Below the pieces are notes generated by a model. It was not told the origin of the DNA. It was given only the letters and a program-made list of their open reading frames with translations, and made no database searches. A stretch of DNA of 64,000 nt, taken from positions 124,001 to 188,000 of the forward strand of contig CP130488.1 in the NCBI GenBank assembly GCA_030522375.1, read 5' to 3'. Made by a program: the position numbers and the translations under genes. Origin of the DNA: Methanosuratincola petrocarbonis (GTDB lineage: Archaea; Thermoproteota; Methanomethylicia; Methanomethylicales; Methanomethylicaceae). Below are positions 56,582-64,000 of the stretch, piece by piece; position 1 is the first letter of the stretch; every line of letters begins with the position of its first letter.

Positions 56582-57511
56582 ATGGAAATCAGGGGCCGCG
56601 ACTTTCTGAGAACAAGTGACTTCTCAACCGAGGAGCTCGAACTAATCCTCAAAAGGGCTTCGCAGATGAAGCTCGCCCTCAAGAAGGGTCAGCCCTCGCA
56701 ACAATGCCTCGCAGGGAAGAGCATCGCCATGCTCTTCCAGAAGCCATCGACAAGGACGCGCCTTTCATTCGACGTGGGCATCAGCCAGTTGGGGGGTCAC
56801 CCTATCTACCTGAACTGGGGCGATCTCCAGCTCGGGAGGGGCGAGACCATTCATGATACCGGTAAGATATTCAGCTGCTATGTTGACGGGGTCGTTGCAC
56901 GGGTCTACAGGCATGCTGATCTTGAGGCCCTTGCTGCCTCTGCCTCGATCCCTGTCATAAATGCCCTCAGCGACGAGTTCCACCCGTGCCAGGCGCTCAG
57001 CGACTGCTTCACAATAATCGAGAAGAAAGGAGGGCTAGATGGGCTTAAAATTGCCTTCGTCGGGGATGGGGGTTGCAATGTTTCGAAGTCGTTGACTGAG
57101 GCCGCCCTCCAGTTGGGCGGGAGCGTTGTGATCGCATCCCCAAAAAGATACTCCCCGAGGGAGGAGCTGATATCCGAGCTCCGAAGGCTCGCAAAAGGGG
57201 GTGCAACACTCCAGATCACCGAGGATCCTGTCGAGGCGGTCAGGGATGCCGATGTCATATACACTGATGTTTGGGTATCTATGGGGACAGAGTCCGACGC
57301 CGAGAATAGACTGCGCGAACTCCGCCCTTATCAGGTGAACAAAGAACTTCTCGCCGTCTCTGCACCAGACTCAATCGTGATGCATTGCCTGCCGGCCCAC
57401 AGGGGCGAGGAGATAACCCAAGACGTCATCGACGGCCCGAGATCTGTGGTTTGGGAGCAGGCCGAGAACCGGCTCCACGTCCAGAAGGGCATCATGTCCC
57501 TCATCCTATGA
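56582..57511 (+). CDS. argF: ornithine carbamoyltransferase
   Basis: Makes citrulline from ornithine and carbamoyl phosphate in arginine synthesis. 309 aa. FQKPSTRTRLSFDVGISQLGG is the carbamoyl phosphate site (STRTR), DEFHPCQALSDCFTI the HPxQ site, and MHCLPAHRGEEIT the ornithine-binding HCLP motif. No other arginine gene is adjacent. Overlaps the DTD2 gene by four nt. Confidence 0.95.
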   Translation: MEIRGRDFLRTSDFSTEELELILKRASQMKLALKKGQPSQQCLAGKSIAMLFQKPSTRTRLSFDVGISQLGGHPIYLNWGDLQLGRGETIHDTGKIFSCYVDGVVARVYRHADLEALAASASIPVINALSDEFHPCQALSDCFTIIEKKGGLDGLKIAFVGDGGCNVSKSLTEAALQLGGSVVIASPKRYSPREELISELRRLAKGGATLQITEDPVEAVRDADVIYTDVWVSMGTESDAENRLRELRPYQVNKELLAVSAPDSIVMHCLPAHRGEEITQDVIDGPRSVVWEQAENRLHVQKGIMSLIL

Positions 57512-58329
57512 ACCTGCTGGTGTCGGACTTGAAGCTGCTGATCTACTCCGCCTCTGACCCGGCTGGCATCAATATAGCGAGGCATCTGGGGGCGATCCTG
57601 CCATTCGCACCCTCGGAGGTCGATGGGATGCCTGCTGGGGCGCACGGCGATCTCTTTCTTGTCGAGATCGATTCCAGCCTCATAGACCTCGACCTCAGGC
57701 TCAAAGGCGTCGAGTGGGCATTGTGCCTTTCCAGACACAAGAGCTCTTCAGGGAAACCCTGCCTCACTGCACACACTCCTGGCAACCCAGGCACCACTGC
57801 CGAATACGGGGGGAGACCAAGCGCAGTCTGCATATCCAACCCTTTGCTCCAGTCTGCACTGATCAGGTCTATGCATCGAGAGTGCGTCAGCCGTGGGGTG
57901 GAACTGCAGGTAACCGTTGAGGCTACCCACCATGGCCCTACCGATCTCGATTTTCCAGTCACATTCGTGGAGATCGGGAGCGACGAGAATTCTTGGGGGA
58001 ACCATCTCCTGGGGGAGATGGTAGCCTCAGCCGTGCACCGTTCGCTGGGCCAGGAACAGAGGGGCAGGGTCGCGCTTGGGGTCGGGGGAGGGCACTACTC
58101 CGAGAAATTCACCAAGCTGATCCTTAGTGGTGATTTTGACATTGGACACATCGTGCCCAAGTACGTCCTGTCTGAGGGATTCGATCCTGAAATATTCAAA
58201 ACATGCAAGGAGAGGACTCTCGGGGACTGCAGGTGTGTATTGGTCGACTGGAAGGGCACGCCCTCGAGGGCAAAGGATTGCCTCAGGTCCTCCATCCCCT
58301 CCCTGGGCGCAGAGCTAGTCAAGATCTGA
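57508..58329 (+). CDS. dtd2: D-aminoacyl-tRNA deacylase (DTD2/GEK1 type)
   Basis: Removes D-amino acids wrongly attached to tRNA. 273 aa. LLIYSASDPAGINIARHL at the start; CLSRHKSSSGKPCLTAHTPGN, VEATHHGPTD, FVEIGSDENSW and VALGVGGGHYSEKFT are the conserved blocks of the archaeal/plant enzyme. ATG within the end of argF. Confidence 0.92.
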   Translation: MNLLVSDLKLLIYSASDPAGINIARHLGAILPFAPSEVDGMPAGAHGDLFLVEIDSSLIDLDLRLKGVEWALCLSRHKSSSGKPCLTAHTPGNPGTTAEYGGRPSAVCISNPLLQSALIRSMHRECVSRGVELQVTVEATHHGPTDLDFPVTFVEIGSDENSWGNHLLGEMVASAVHRSLGQEQRGRVALGVGGGHYSEKFTKLILSGDFDIGHIVPKYVLSEGFDPEIFKTCKERTLGDCRCVLVDWKGTPSRAKDCLRSSIPSLGAELVKI

Positions 58330-58345
58330 GGTTTGAATCGGAAAG

Positions 58346-58354
58346 CTTTAAATT
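58346..58354 (+). promoter_or_regulatory. TATA box for secE-spt5-ribosomal operon
   Basis: CTTTAAATT about 52-60 nt before the SecE ATG. Confidence 0.5.
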
Positions 58355-58405
58355 GAGCCTTGAGTTGATAGCCCTTTGCTCACATAAATAATTGGGTGAG
58401 TAGAG

Positions 58406-58582
58406 ATGGGTCTATCTGAGTCTTTGCGGTCGATTGGCAAGGTCCTGAAGCTCTCAAGGAAGCCGGACATGGATGAGCTTAAGCTGTCCTTGAAGATCTG
58501 CTTCTTGGGGATGATCGCTGTCGGGATCTTTGGCTTCATCATACAGCTCATTGCTTCGCTGCTGCTCGGGATCAGGGGGTAA
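58406..58582 (+). CDS. secE: preprotein translocase subunit SecE (Sec61 gamma)
   Basis: 58-aa tail-anchored translocon subunit. An amphipathic N-terminal helix (SLRSIGKVLKLSRKPDMDEL) precedes one transmembrane helix (CFLGMIAVGIFGFIIQLIA). Its place just before Spt5 and L11 is the classic archaeal/bacterial SecE-NusG-L11 order. Missed by 60-aa cut-offs. Confidence 0.92.
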   Translation: MGLSESLRSIGKVLKLSRKPDMDELKLSLKICFLGMIAVGIFGFIIQLIASLLLGIRG

Positions 58583-58588
58583 CTTCGC

Positions 58589-59143
58589 TTGTCGGAGAGG
58601 CAGCCGGCGTCGACCAGAATCTTTGCCATAAGGACAACCGCAGGGCAGGAGGAGAACGTTGCCCTCCTAATCGAACGCCGCGCAAAGTCGAAGAACATCC
58701 CTGTAATGGCAATCGTATCCCCACAGGACGTCCGGGGCTATGTCTTCATCGAGGCGAGCGGGCCCAACGTGGTCAACCTTGCGATCGAGGATGTGAAGCA
58801 CATAAAGGGGTGCATCCCTGGAAAGGTCGAGTTCGATGACCTGCTGCGCTTCATAATGCCTAAGCCGGCTGCAGAGATGGTCGACGTCAACGACAAGGTC
58901 GAGATTGTGGGCGGTCCGTTCAAGGGGATGCAGGCAAAGGTAACCCGCGTCGACAAAACTAAGAGCGAAGTTACTCTGGAACTGCTCGAGGCACCATACA
59001 CGCTGCCAATCACGGTGCACGCTGAGCAGGTGAAGCTAGTCGCACGCGGTGAGCCACCAAAGGTTCAAGAGAAAGCCGCGACCGCAAAGGGCGAGGAGAA
59101 GACTGACATCTTTAAAGCCTTCGAGGAACTGGAGGAAGAATAG
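58589..59143 (+). CDS. spt5: transcription elongation factor Spt5 (NusG homologue)
   Basis: 184 aa: NGN domain (RIFAIRTTAGQEENVALLIERRA...GYVFIEASGPN) and a KOW domain (MVDVNDKVEIVGGPFKGMQAKVTRVD). A ~30-residue acidic C-terminal tail follows, longer than in the compact archaeal form. Works with Spt4 (15397). TTG start six nt after SecE. Confidence 0.95.
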   Translation: MSERQPASTRIFAIRTTAGQEENVALLIERRAKSKNIPVMAIVSPQDVRGYVFIEASGPNVVNLAIEDVKHIKGCIPGKVEFDDLLRFIMPKPAAEMVDVNDKVEIVGGPFKGMQAKVTRVDKTKSEVTLELLEAPYTLPITVHAEQVKLVARGEPPKVQEKAATAKGEEKTDIFKAFEELEEE

Positions 59144-59145
59144 AT

Positions 59146-59655
59146 TTGACGACCAAAAAAACCTTCAACTTCTTGGTTGATGGAGGAAAGGCGACGGGAG
59201 GGCCCCCTATCGGTCCAACACTGGGGCCGACTGGTCTTAACATCATGTCCGTCGTCAACAAGATAAACGAGCTGACCAAGGAGTTCGAGGGAATGAAAGT
59301 TCCAGTGAAGGTTATCGCCGACCCGGAAACCAAGGAGTTCGAGGTCGAGGTCGGTATCCCTACCACCACTGCCTTGATAGTCAAGGAGTTGCACCTGGAG
59401 AAGTGCTCCAGCAACTCAAAGACTGAAAAGGTGGGAGACCTCAGTATTGAGCAGGCTCTTAAGATAGCCAAGACGAGGTACCCCCTCTCGGTGGCAAGGT
59501 CGCTGAAATCGTGCCTCAAGGAAGTCCTTGGAACATGCGTTTCGATCGGCGTAACCGTAGCTGGTAAAGATCCAAGGGAGGTCCAGAAAGAGATCTCCGA
59601 GGGAGTCTACGACGACCTGATAAATGCCGCGGAGGGAGTATCCAATGGAACTTGA
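59146..59655 (+). CDS. rpl11: 50S ribosomal protein L11
   Basis: Stalk-base protein binding the GTPase-associated rRNA. 169 aa. FLVDGGKATGGPPIGPTLGPTGLN is the N-terminal signature, and the C-terminal rRNA-binding domain follows. TTG start; overlaps L1 by 11 nt. Confidence 0.96.
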   Translation: MTTKKTFNFLVDGGKATGGPPIGPTLGPTGLNIMSVVNKINELTKEFEGMKVPVKVIADPETKEFEVEVGIPTTTALIVKELHLEKCSSNSKTEKVGDLSIEQALKIAKTRYPLSVARSLKSCLKEVLGTCVSIGVTVAGKDPREVQKEISEGVYDDLINAAEGVSNGT

Positions 59656-60289
59656 TCAGAATCAGTTGGTAAATCTAGTTGAGGAGGCAAAGAAGAACTC
59701 CAAAAAGCGGAATTTCGTCCAAGCCGTGGAGCTCTTCCTGAGTTTCAAGGACCTCGATGTGAAGTCGCCTGAGAACAGGATCAATGAGCTAGTCACGCTG
59801 CCGCACAGTCCGGGCAGGGAAAACAAGATCTGCGTCATTGCTGACGGTGACTTGGTGACCAAGGCCAGGTCTGCTGGTGCTGATCTGGTGATAACCAAGC
59901 AGGAGATCGACCAGTACGCAGGAAACAAGAAAGCGGTAAAGAAGCTAGCTGAGGCCTACGATCACTTCATGGCTAGGACCGACCTGATGGCTGTTGTAGG
60001 CAAGACCTTCGGTACCGTGCTCGGTCCCAGGGGGAAGATGCCCGAGCCCATTCCACCGGCAGCGAACGTCGAGGCGCTCATCAAAAAGTACCGAAACTCG
60101 ATCCGGATCAGGATCAGGGATCAGCCCGCGGTCAGGTGCAGAGTGGGTTCAGAGGACATGCCATCCACCGCCCTAGTCGACAACATAATGAGCGTCTTGA
60201 ACACCGTTGACCGCAAGATAAAGCTCGATCAGCACCTTTCTAAGCTTGCAGTCAAGACGACAATGGGTGCTCCAGCCAAATTGAGGTGA
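59645..60289 (+). CDS. rpl1: 50S ribosomal protein L1
   Basis: L1-stalk protein and, in several archaea, autogenous repressor of this operon. 214 aa. KRNFVQAVELFLSFKDLDVK, LGPRGKMPEPIPP and KTTMGAPAKL are diagnostic. ATG 59645 gives MELDQNQLVNLVEEAKK; earlier in-frame codons lie in L11. Confidence 0.95.
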   Translation: MELDQNQLVNLVEEAKKNSKKRNFVQAVELFLSFKDLDVKSPENRINELVTLPHSPGRENKICVIADGDLVTKARSAGADLVITKQEIDQYAGNKKAVKKLAEAYDHFMARTDLMAVVGKTFGTVLGPRGKMPEPIPPAANVEALIKKYRNSIRIRIRDQPAVRCRVGSEDMPSTALVDNIMSVLNTVDRKIKLDQHLSKLAVKTTMGAPAKLR

Positions 60290-60294
60290 GAGCG

Positions 60295-61161
60295 ATGTCA
60301 ATGAAAACCACAACCATTCAAAAACAGGAGAGGATTAAGCGGCTGAGGCAGCTCTTCGAGAAGTACCCCATATTCGCGATAGCTGACCTGAAGGGGATGA
60401 AAGCTAACCAGCTCCAGCTGCTCAAGAAGAAGTTCAAGGACGACCTTGAAATCCATGTATCGAAGAACACTCTGGTTGCTAGAACCCTGAAGGAGATGGG
60501 TTTCAAGGACCTTGAGGCTGTCGAGAAATACCTCTCAGGTTCGAATGCCCTCGTCTTCTCCAAGAAAAACCCCTTCCAAATGTACTTCATGTTCGAGAAG
60601 AACAAGGTCGAGTCAGCCGCATCACCAGGCGAAATTGCTCCAAACGACATCGTAGTCACCGCTGGCAATACCGGGCTGCAGCCTGGTCCGATACTGAGCA
60701 AGTTCGGCGCCGCGAAGATCCCGACCAAGATACAGGACGGCACAGTCTGGATAGCCAAGGACACAACAGTCGTGGAGAAGGGCAAGGCCATCTCAGCGGA
60801 TGTAGCCGACCTCCTCAGCAAACTTGGTCTTAAGCCAATACTGGTCGGTCTGAGGCTGCGCATGGCATATGACGGGATCGTGATACCTGGCGACATGCTT
60901 GCAGTGAACTTGGACGAGTACCGTTCCATGGTCACGGATGCAGTGCGATCTGCGTTCAACCTGTCGGTCAATGCAGCGTACCCGACTGCTGACACAATTA
61001 GCCTCATAGTCGCGAAGGCATACCGCGAGGCAAAGAGCGTCGCAATCGAGTCTGGCATCCCAATACCAGAGATAATGAACGAGCTGATTGCAGTTGCCGC
61101 CTCCCGCGGAAAGGCGCTCGCAGCCGAGGTCTCAAAGAAACACCCAGAGCTGAACCTATGA
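60295..61161 (+). CDS. rpl10: 50S ribosomal protein L10 (P0), short C-terminus
   Basis: Stalk base that binds L12 dimers. 288 aa from ATG 60295 (a GTG at 60286 is possible). FEKYPIFAIADLKGMKANQLQLLKKKFKDD is the rRNA-binding start, and the archaeal/eukaryal insertion domain is present (about 115-190). The protein ends at AAEVSKKHPELNL. The later spine helices and the acidic GLGxLFG-type tail of typical archaeal P0 are missing, and the DNA after the stop does not encode them in any frame I checked. Confidence 0.92.
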   Translation: MSMKTTTIQKQERIKRLRQLFEKYPIFAIADLKGMKANQLQLLKKKFKDDLEIHVSKNTLVARTLKEMGFKDLEAVEKYLSGSNALVFSKKNPFQMYFMFEKNKVESAASPGEIAPNDIVVTAGNTGLQPGPILSKFGAAKIPTKIQDGTVWIAKDTTVVEKGKAISADVADLLSKLGLKPILVGLRLRMAYDGIVIPGDMLAVNLDEYRSMVTDAVRSAFNLSVNAAYPTADTISLIVAKAYREAKSVAIESGIPIPEIMNELIAVAASRGKALAAEVSKKHPELNL

Positions 61162-61200
61162 GGTGCAAGAGCTTTGCAACAAATGATCTCCAGCGCTCAA

Positions 61201-61226
61201 CCTGAAAACTCCGCCACTTTTTCAGG
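61201..61226 (+). promoter_or_regulatory. 8-bp stem-loop between L10 and L12
   Basis: CCTGAAAA (61201-61208) pairs perfectly with TTTTCAGG (61219-61226), loop of 10 nt, just before the L12 TATA box. It may terminate upstream transcripts and help set the L12 excess over L10. Confidence 0.4.
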
Positions 61227-61231
61227 CGAAG

Positions 61232-61242
61232 GATTTAAGTAT
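61232..61242 (+). promoter_or_regulatory. TATA box for L12
   Basis: GATTTAAGTAT; expected transcription start near 61262, giving a short leader that contains GGTGAT. Confidence 0.5.
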
Positions 61243-61276
61243 CAAAGTTTGCGTATAACTCTACGCTTGTTTGGGG

Positions 61277-61600
61277 GTGATTAAGATCGAATATATTTAT
61301 GCCGGGATGCTTCTTCACAACGCGAAGCAGCCAATAAGCGAAGAAAACGTAAAGAATGTGCTTTCTGCTGCAGGAGTCGCAGTAGACGAGGTCAGAGTCA
61401 AGGCGTTGGTGGCAGCCCTCAGCGAGATAAACATCGATGAGGCAATAAAGGCAGCAGCAGTACCTGTTGCTGCAGCCCCAGCAGCAGCCGCACCGGCTCA
61501 GGCCCCGGCAGAAGCAAAGAAGGAAGAGGAGAAGGAAGAGAAGAAGGAAGAAGCTTCCGAGGAAGACACCGCAGAAGGATTGGGCTCACTCTTCGGGTAA
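61277..61600 (+). CDS. rpl12: 50S ribosomal protein L12 (P1), start codon unusual
   Basis: Stalk protein that recruits translation GTPases. It has the helical dimer domain (EYIYAGMLLHNAKQPISEENVKNVLSAAG), an Ala/Pro hinge, a Lys/Glu-rich linker and the GTPase-grabbing tail AEGLGSLFG. Conventional starts are GTG 61277 or TTG 61271. The archaeal protein normally begins MEYIYA, and the codon at that Met position is ATC (61286). GGTGAT (61276-61281) lies exactly four nt before ATC and overlaps the GTG, so initiation at ATC is likely. The coordinates given use the GTG. Confidence 0.92.
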   Translation: MIKIEYIYAGMLLHNAKQPISEENVKNVLSAAGVAVDEVRVKALVAALSEINIDEAIKAAAVPVAAAPAAAAPAQAPAEAKKEEEKEEKKEEASEEDTAEGLGSLFG

Positions 61601-61616
61601 ACCGGAGCTTAGCCCT

Positions 61617-61680
61617 TGGGCCAGAAGACTGGCCCACCTTCATCCCCATTTTCCCATTTTCGATATATTGCTTTTCCTTT
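61617..61680 (+). terminator. hairpin and T-rich run after L12
   Basis: TGGGCCA (61617-61623) pairs perfectly with TGGCCCA (61630-61636), followed by several T-runs to 61680. Probably the end of the L11-L1-L10-L12 transcripts. Confidence 0.55.
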
Positions 61681-61720
61681 TTGGAACTTCTGGTATAGGC
61701 TTTCACCCCTCCAAAAACAG

Positions 61721-61730
61721 ATTTATTTAT
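61721..61730 (+). promoter_or_regulatory. TATA box for alaS
   Basis: ATTTATTTAT, about 45-54 nt before the alaS ATG. Confidence 0.5.
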
Positions 61731-61774
61731 CCTGCCCAACTATGGATCAGTCCGTTATGCGAAGGTAGTCACAG

Positions 61775-64000
61775 ATGATCGCTGGACCTGAGGCTTACAG
61801 GCTGGAATTCTTCACGGAGAACGGTTTCCTTAGGAAGACGTGCAAGTCATGTGGGCGCAATTTCTGGACCCTTGACCCAGACAGGGAGGTCTGTGGGGAT
61901 TCTCCCTGCACGCCCTATTCCTTCATTGGCGACCCGCCGACAAAAAAGGCGTACAGCATCGCGGAGATGCGTGAGGCTTTCCTATCCTTCTTCGAGAGGA
62001 ATGGACACGCGCGGGTGAGGCGCTATCCGGTGGTCGCCAGGTGGAGGGAGGACATTTTCCTGACAATCGCCTCTATCGCCTGCTTCCAGCCCCACGTCAC
62101 TAGTGGGGAGGTTCCGCCCCCGTTCAACCCGCTTACAATCTCACAGCCATGCATAAGGCTGAACGACCTGGACAACGTCGGGAAGACCGGAGGCCGCCAC
62201 ATGAGCATCTTCGAGATGATGGCTCACCATGCATTCTCGAGCGCTCAGAATGAAGTTTACTGGAAAGAAGAGACCGTAAAATTCCACCACGAGCTCCTGA
62301 CGAAGGAGCTGGGTATCGATGGGGAGGAGATATCCTACATCGAGCACTGGTGGGAGGGGGGCGGCGACGCCGGTCCTGACCTTGAGGGGATCGTGAGGGG
62401 GATCGAGCTCTCGACTTTGGTGTTCATGCAGTACAGGAAAGTGGGCGGCGAATACCGCGAGCTGCCGATCAGGATAGTAGATACTGGCTACGGCCTTGAG
62501 CGCTTCACCTGGATCTCCCAGGGGACCCCTACCGCGTTCCAGGCAGTCTACGGGGGGCTCTTCGACGATCTTCTCTCGATAGCTGGATTGGAGATGCCCG
62601 AAGGGGAGATACTCGCTGAGAGCACAAGGTACGCCGGCTTGATGAACATTGTTGATACGGGATCGCTGCGCGCCACTCGCGCAAAGGTAGCCGAGAAGAT
62701 CGGCACAGACCCGGACTCTTTGGAGAGGCTGCTCTCTCCGCTCGAGAAAGCCATGGCGATCCTCGACCACACGAAGACCCTTGCGTTCATGCTGGGCGAC
62801 GGCATTGTTCCGTCCAACGTCAAGGCCGGCTACCTTGCAAGGCTGCTGATCAGGCGCACGCACAGGATCATGCAGTCACTCGGGATGAGGTCCAGCCTCT
62901 CCGACCTCCTACTGATGCAGGTGGAGCACTGGAGGGACCAGTTCCCAGAGCTCTCCGAACGGGCGGACTACATCAGGAAGGTCTGCGACCTCGAGCTGGA
63001 GCGCTACGCCAAGACGATCGAGCAGGGGAAGGCGCTTGTCGGGAGGCTGCTCAACCTCAAAGGGGTCCGAGAGACCGGGAGGCTGCCTGGTGATAAGCTG
63101 ATAGAGCTCTACGACTCGAACGGCCTGCCTCCAGAGGTCGTGAAGGAGATCTGCGAGGCGCAAGGCATATCCGTGGAGATCCCTGACACATTCGACACAA
63201 TAGTAGCAGAGAGGCACGCAGGCGGCTCAAAGGCAAAGCCTTCAAAGGGCGAAGAGCGTGGTGGCGATAGCCGCCCGTTCGAGGGCCTTCCGGCTCTGCC
63301 CGAAACCCAACTCGTCTACTACGAGCAGCCGGGGCTGAAAAGGCTGCGCTGCAAGGTCATATATGCCGATCCAGGCAGGGTCGTCCTTGACAGGACGATA
63401 TTCTACCCTGAGGGCGGGGGACAGCTGAGCGATACAGGGACAATGACAAAAGCATGCTCTACCGTCAGGGTCAAGCAGGCGCTTAAGTCGAGAGGGGTCG
63501 TCGTCCACTTGGTCGAGAACGGGGGCGTCTTGGCTCCTGGGGATGAAGTCGAGTGCGAAGTGGACTGGGAGAGGAGGACGAGCTTGCAGAGGCACCACTC
63601 CTCGACACACATACTGCTCGGCGCTGCGAGGAAAGTCCTCGGGGAGCACGTATGGCAGGAGGGCGCGCAGAAGTACGTCGAGAGGAGCCGGCTTGACATA
63701 TCGCACTTCGAGAAGATAACTGCCGAACAGCTACGTGAAATAGAGTCGGTAGCAAACCGAATAATAGGGGAGTGCCGCCCAATCAGGGCATACTTCGAGG
63801 AGCGGAACAGGGCCGAGCAAAAGTTCGGGATGCGCCTCTACCAGGGAGGGGTCGTCTATGGGCCGACGATAAGGGTCGTTGAGGTGGAGGGTTGGGACGT
63901 TGAGGCATGCGGCGGGATGCACTGCTCGAACACGGGCGAGATAGGCTTCTTGAAGATAATCCGGGCGGAGCGGATACAGGACGGGGTTGAGCGGATCGAG
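61775..64000 (+). CDS. alaS: alanyl-tRNA synthetase, archaeal type (3' end cut off by window)
   Basis: Class II synthetase; 742 codons are visible with no stop. The N-terminal zinc-like region CKSCGRNFWTLDPDREVCGD is specific to archaeal AlaRS. The class II core has QPCIRLNDLDNVGKTGGRH and DTGYGLERFTW. The editing domain has GGGQLSDTG and QRHHSSTHIL, with CGGMHCSNTGEIG supplying the metal Cys/His. The last visible residues are still in the editing region, so the C-terminal oligomerisation part is missing. ATG 61775 follows an in-frame TAG at 61766. Confidence 0.95.
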   Translation, partial: MIAGPEAYRLEFFTENGFLRKTCKSCGRNFWTLDPDREVCGDSPCTPYSFIGDPPTKKAYSIAEMREAFLSFFERNGHARVRRYPVVARWREDIFLTIASIACFQPHVTSGEVPPPFNPLTISQPCIRLNDLDNVGKTGGRHMSIFEMMAHHAFSSAQNEVYWKEETVKFHHELLTKELGIDGEEISYIEHWWEGGGDAGPDLEGIVRGIELSTLVFMQYRKVGGEYRELPIRIVDTGYGLERFTWISQGTPTAFQAVYGGLFDDLLSIAGLEMPEGEILAESTRYAGLMNIVDTGSLRATRAKVAEKIGTDPDSLERLLSPLEKAMAILDHTKTLAFMLGDGIVPSNVKAGYLARLLIRRTHRIMQSLGMRSSLSDLLLMQVEHWRDQFPELSERADYIRKVCDLELERYAKTIEQGKALVGRLLNLKGVRETGRLPGDKLIELYDSNGLPPEVVKEICEAQGISVEIPDTFDTIVAERHAGGSKAKPSKGEERGGDSRPFEGLPALPETQLVYYEQPGLKRLRCKVIYADPGRVVLDRTIFYPEGGGQLSDTGTMTKACSTVRVKQALKSRGVVVHLVENGGVLAPGDEVECEVDWERRTSLQRHHSSTHILLGAARKVLGEHVWQEGAQKYVERSRLDISHFEKITAEQLREIESVANRIIGECRPIRAYFEERNRAEQKFGMRLYQGGVVYGPTIRVVEVEGWDVEACGGMHCSNTGEIGFLKIIRAERIQDGVERIE

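Noticed and set aside
60318..61058. 246-codon minus-strand ORF opposite L10
   Set aside because: Shadow frame of L10; no motif.
1..64000. CRISPR array, insertion sequence, prophage or integration site
   Set aside because: No regularly spaced direct repeats, transposase, integrase or phage gene was seen; the window is nearly all core archaeal genes.

Overview
This is a gene-dense chromosomal segment from an archaeon. The archaeal marks are eukaryote-type ribosomal proteins (L7Ae, L15e, L18e, L24e, L31e, L37Ae, L39e, S3Ae, S6e, S19e, S24e, S27ae, S28e), RNA polymerase subunits D, N and E, Spt4/Spt5, the exosome, KEOPS, prefoldin, a proteasome alpha subunit, eIF2-gamma, aIF6, diphthamide-type EF-2 and isopentenyl phosphate kinase. 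Gene order and content suit the TACK/Thermoproteota side of the archaea. The GC-rich base composition and the absence of thermophile markers here would fit a moderate-temperature lineage, but placement below phylum is a guess. TTG and GTG starts are very common, often 4-5 nt after a GGTGAT Shine-Dalgarno element. TATA boxes are easy to see in the AT-rich gaps.

Layout. 1-2762: end of rpoD, then L18e-L13-S9-rpoN-S2. 2752-9143: MEMO, a degenerate mevalonate-kinase-like protein, isopentenyl phosphate kinase, type 2 IPP isomerase and GGPP synthase (isoprenoid lipid precursors), then gltX. 9191-14689: L7Ae-S28e-L24e-ndk-infB-S6e-eIF2gamma-PIN. 14807-16131: rpoE-spt4-dephospho-CoA kinase (DUF359). 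16146-17423: glutamate dehydrogenase on the minus strand. 17616-23283: S24e-S27ae-Kae1-Bud32-XTPase-S15-RecJ-like-Pcc1-S3Ae. 23320-27813: glmM-glmU-radical SAM-small protein. Then a minus-strand OBG-type GTPase, a serA-like dehydrogenase, L15e, a COG1325 protein and Pop5. 31871-34259: a Re-citrate-synthase-like enzyme and a CBS protein. 34355-40767: the exosome/proteasome superoperon (psmA, SBDS, rrp4, rrp41, rrp42, L37Ae, Brix, Pcc1 paralogue, prefoldin beta, DUF3194, DHH). 40805-43983: an ECF transport module and a hexuloisomerase. 44112-48000: EF-2, tRNA-Gly(CCC), Nep1 and Rnp4. 48058-52660: DEAD helicase, trehalose phosphatase, thioredoxin-like protein, UbiA, permease. 52879-56501: S19e-PDCD5-L39e-L31e-aIF6-L18a-prefoldin alpha-FtsY. 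56582-64000: argF, DTD2, SecE-Spt5-L11-L1-L10-L12 and the start of alaS.

The standout observation is in infB (IF2/aIF5B). The gene is interrupted after codon 55 by 27 nt carrying an in-frame stop. This segment and its flanks fold into a textbook bulge-helix-bulge (BHB) motif: two 3-nt bulges separated by a 4-bp helix, with outer and inner helices. Cutting at the standard places removes exactly 27 nt and restores the conserved protein sequence. It therefore looks like a BHB intron in a universal translation-factor gene, spliced by the tRNA splicing endonuclease.

Other points of note: a mevalonate kinase homologue that has lost all its GHMP kinase motifs but keeps its operon position; likely non-canonical start codons (ATC for L12, CTG for Pcc1); two Pcc1 paralogues; an unexplained structured element with mutually exclusive GC hairpins and palindromes at 31541-31676; an L10 lacking its L12-binding acidic tail; and an ECF transporter module without an S component.
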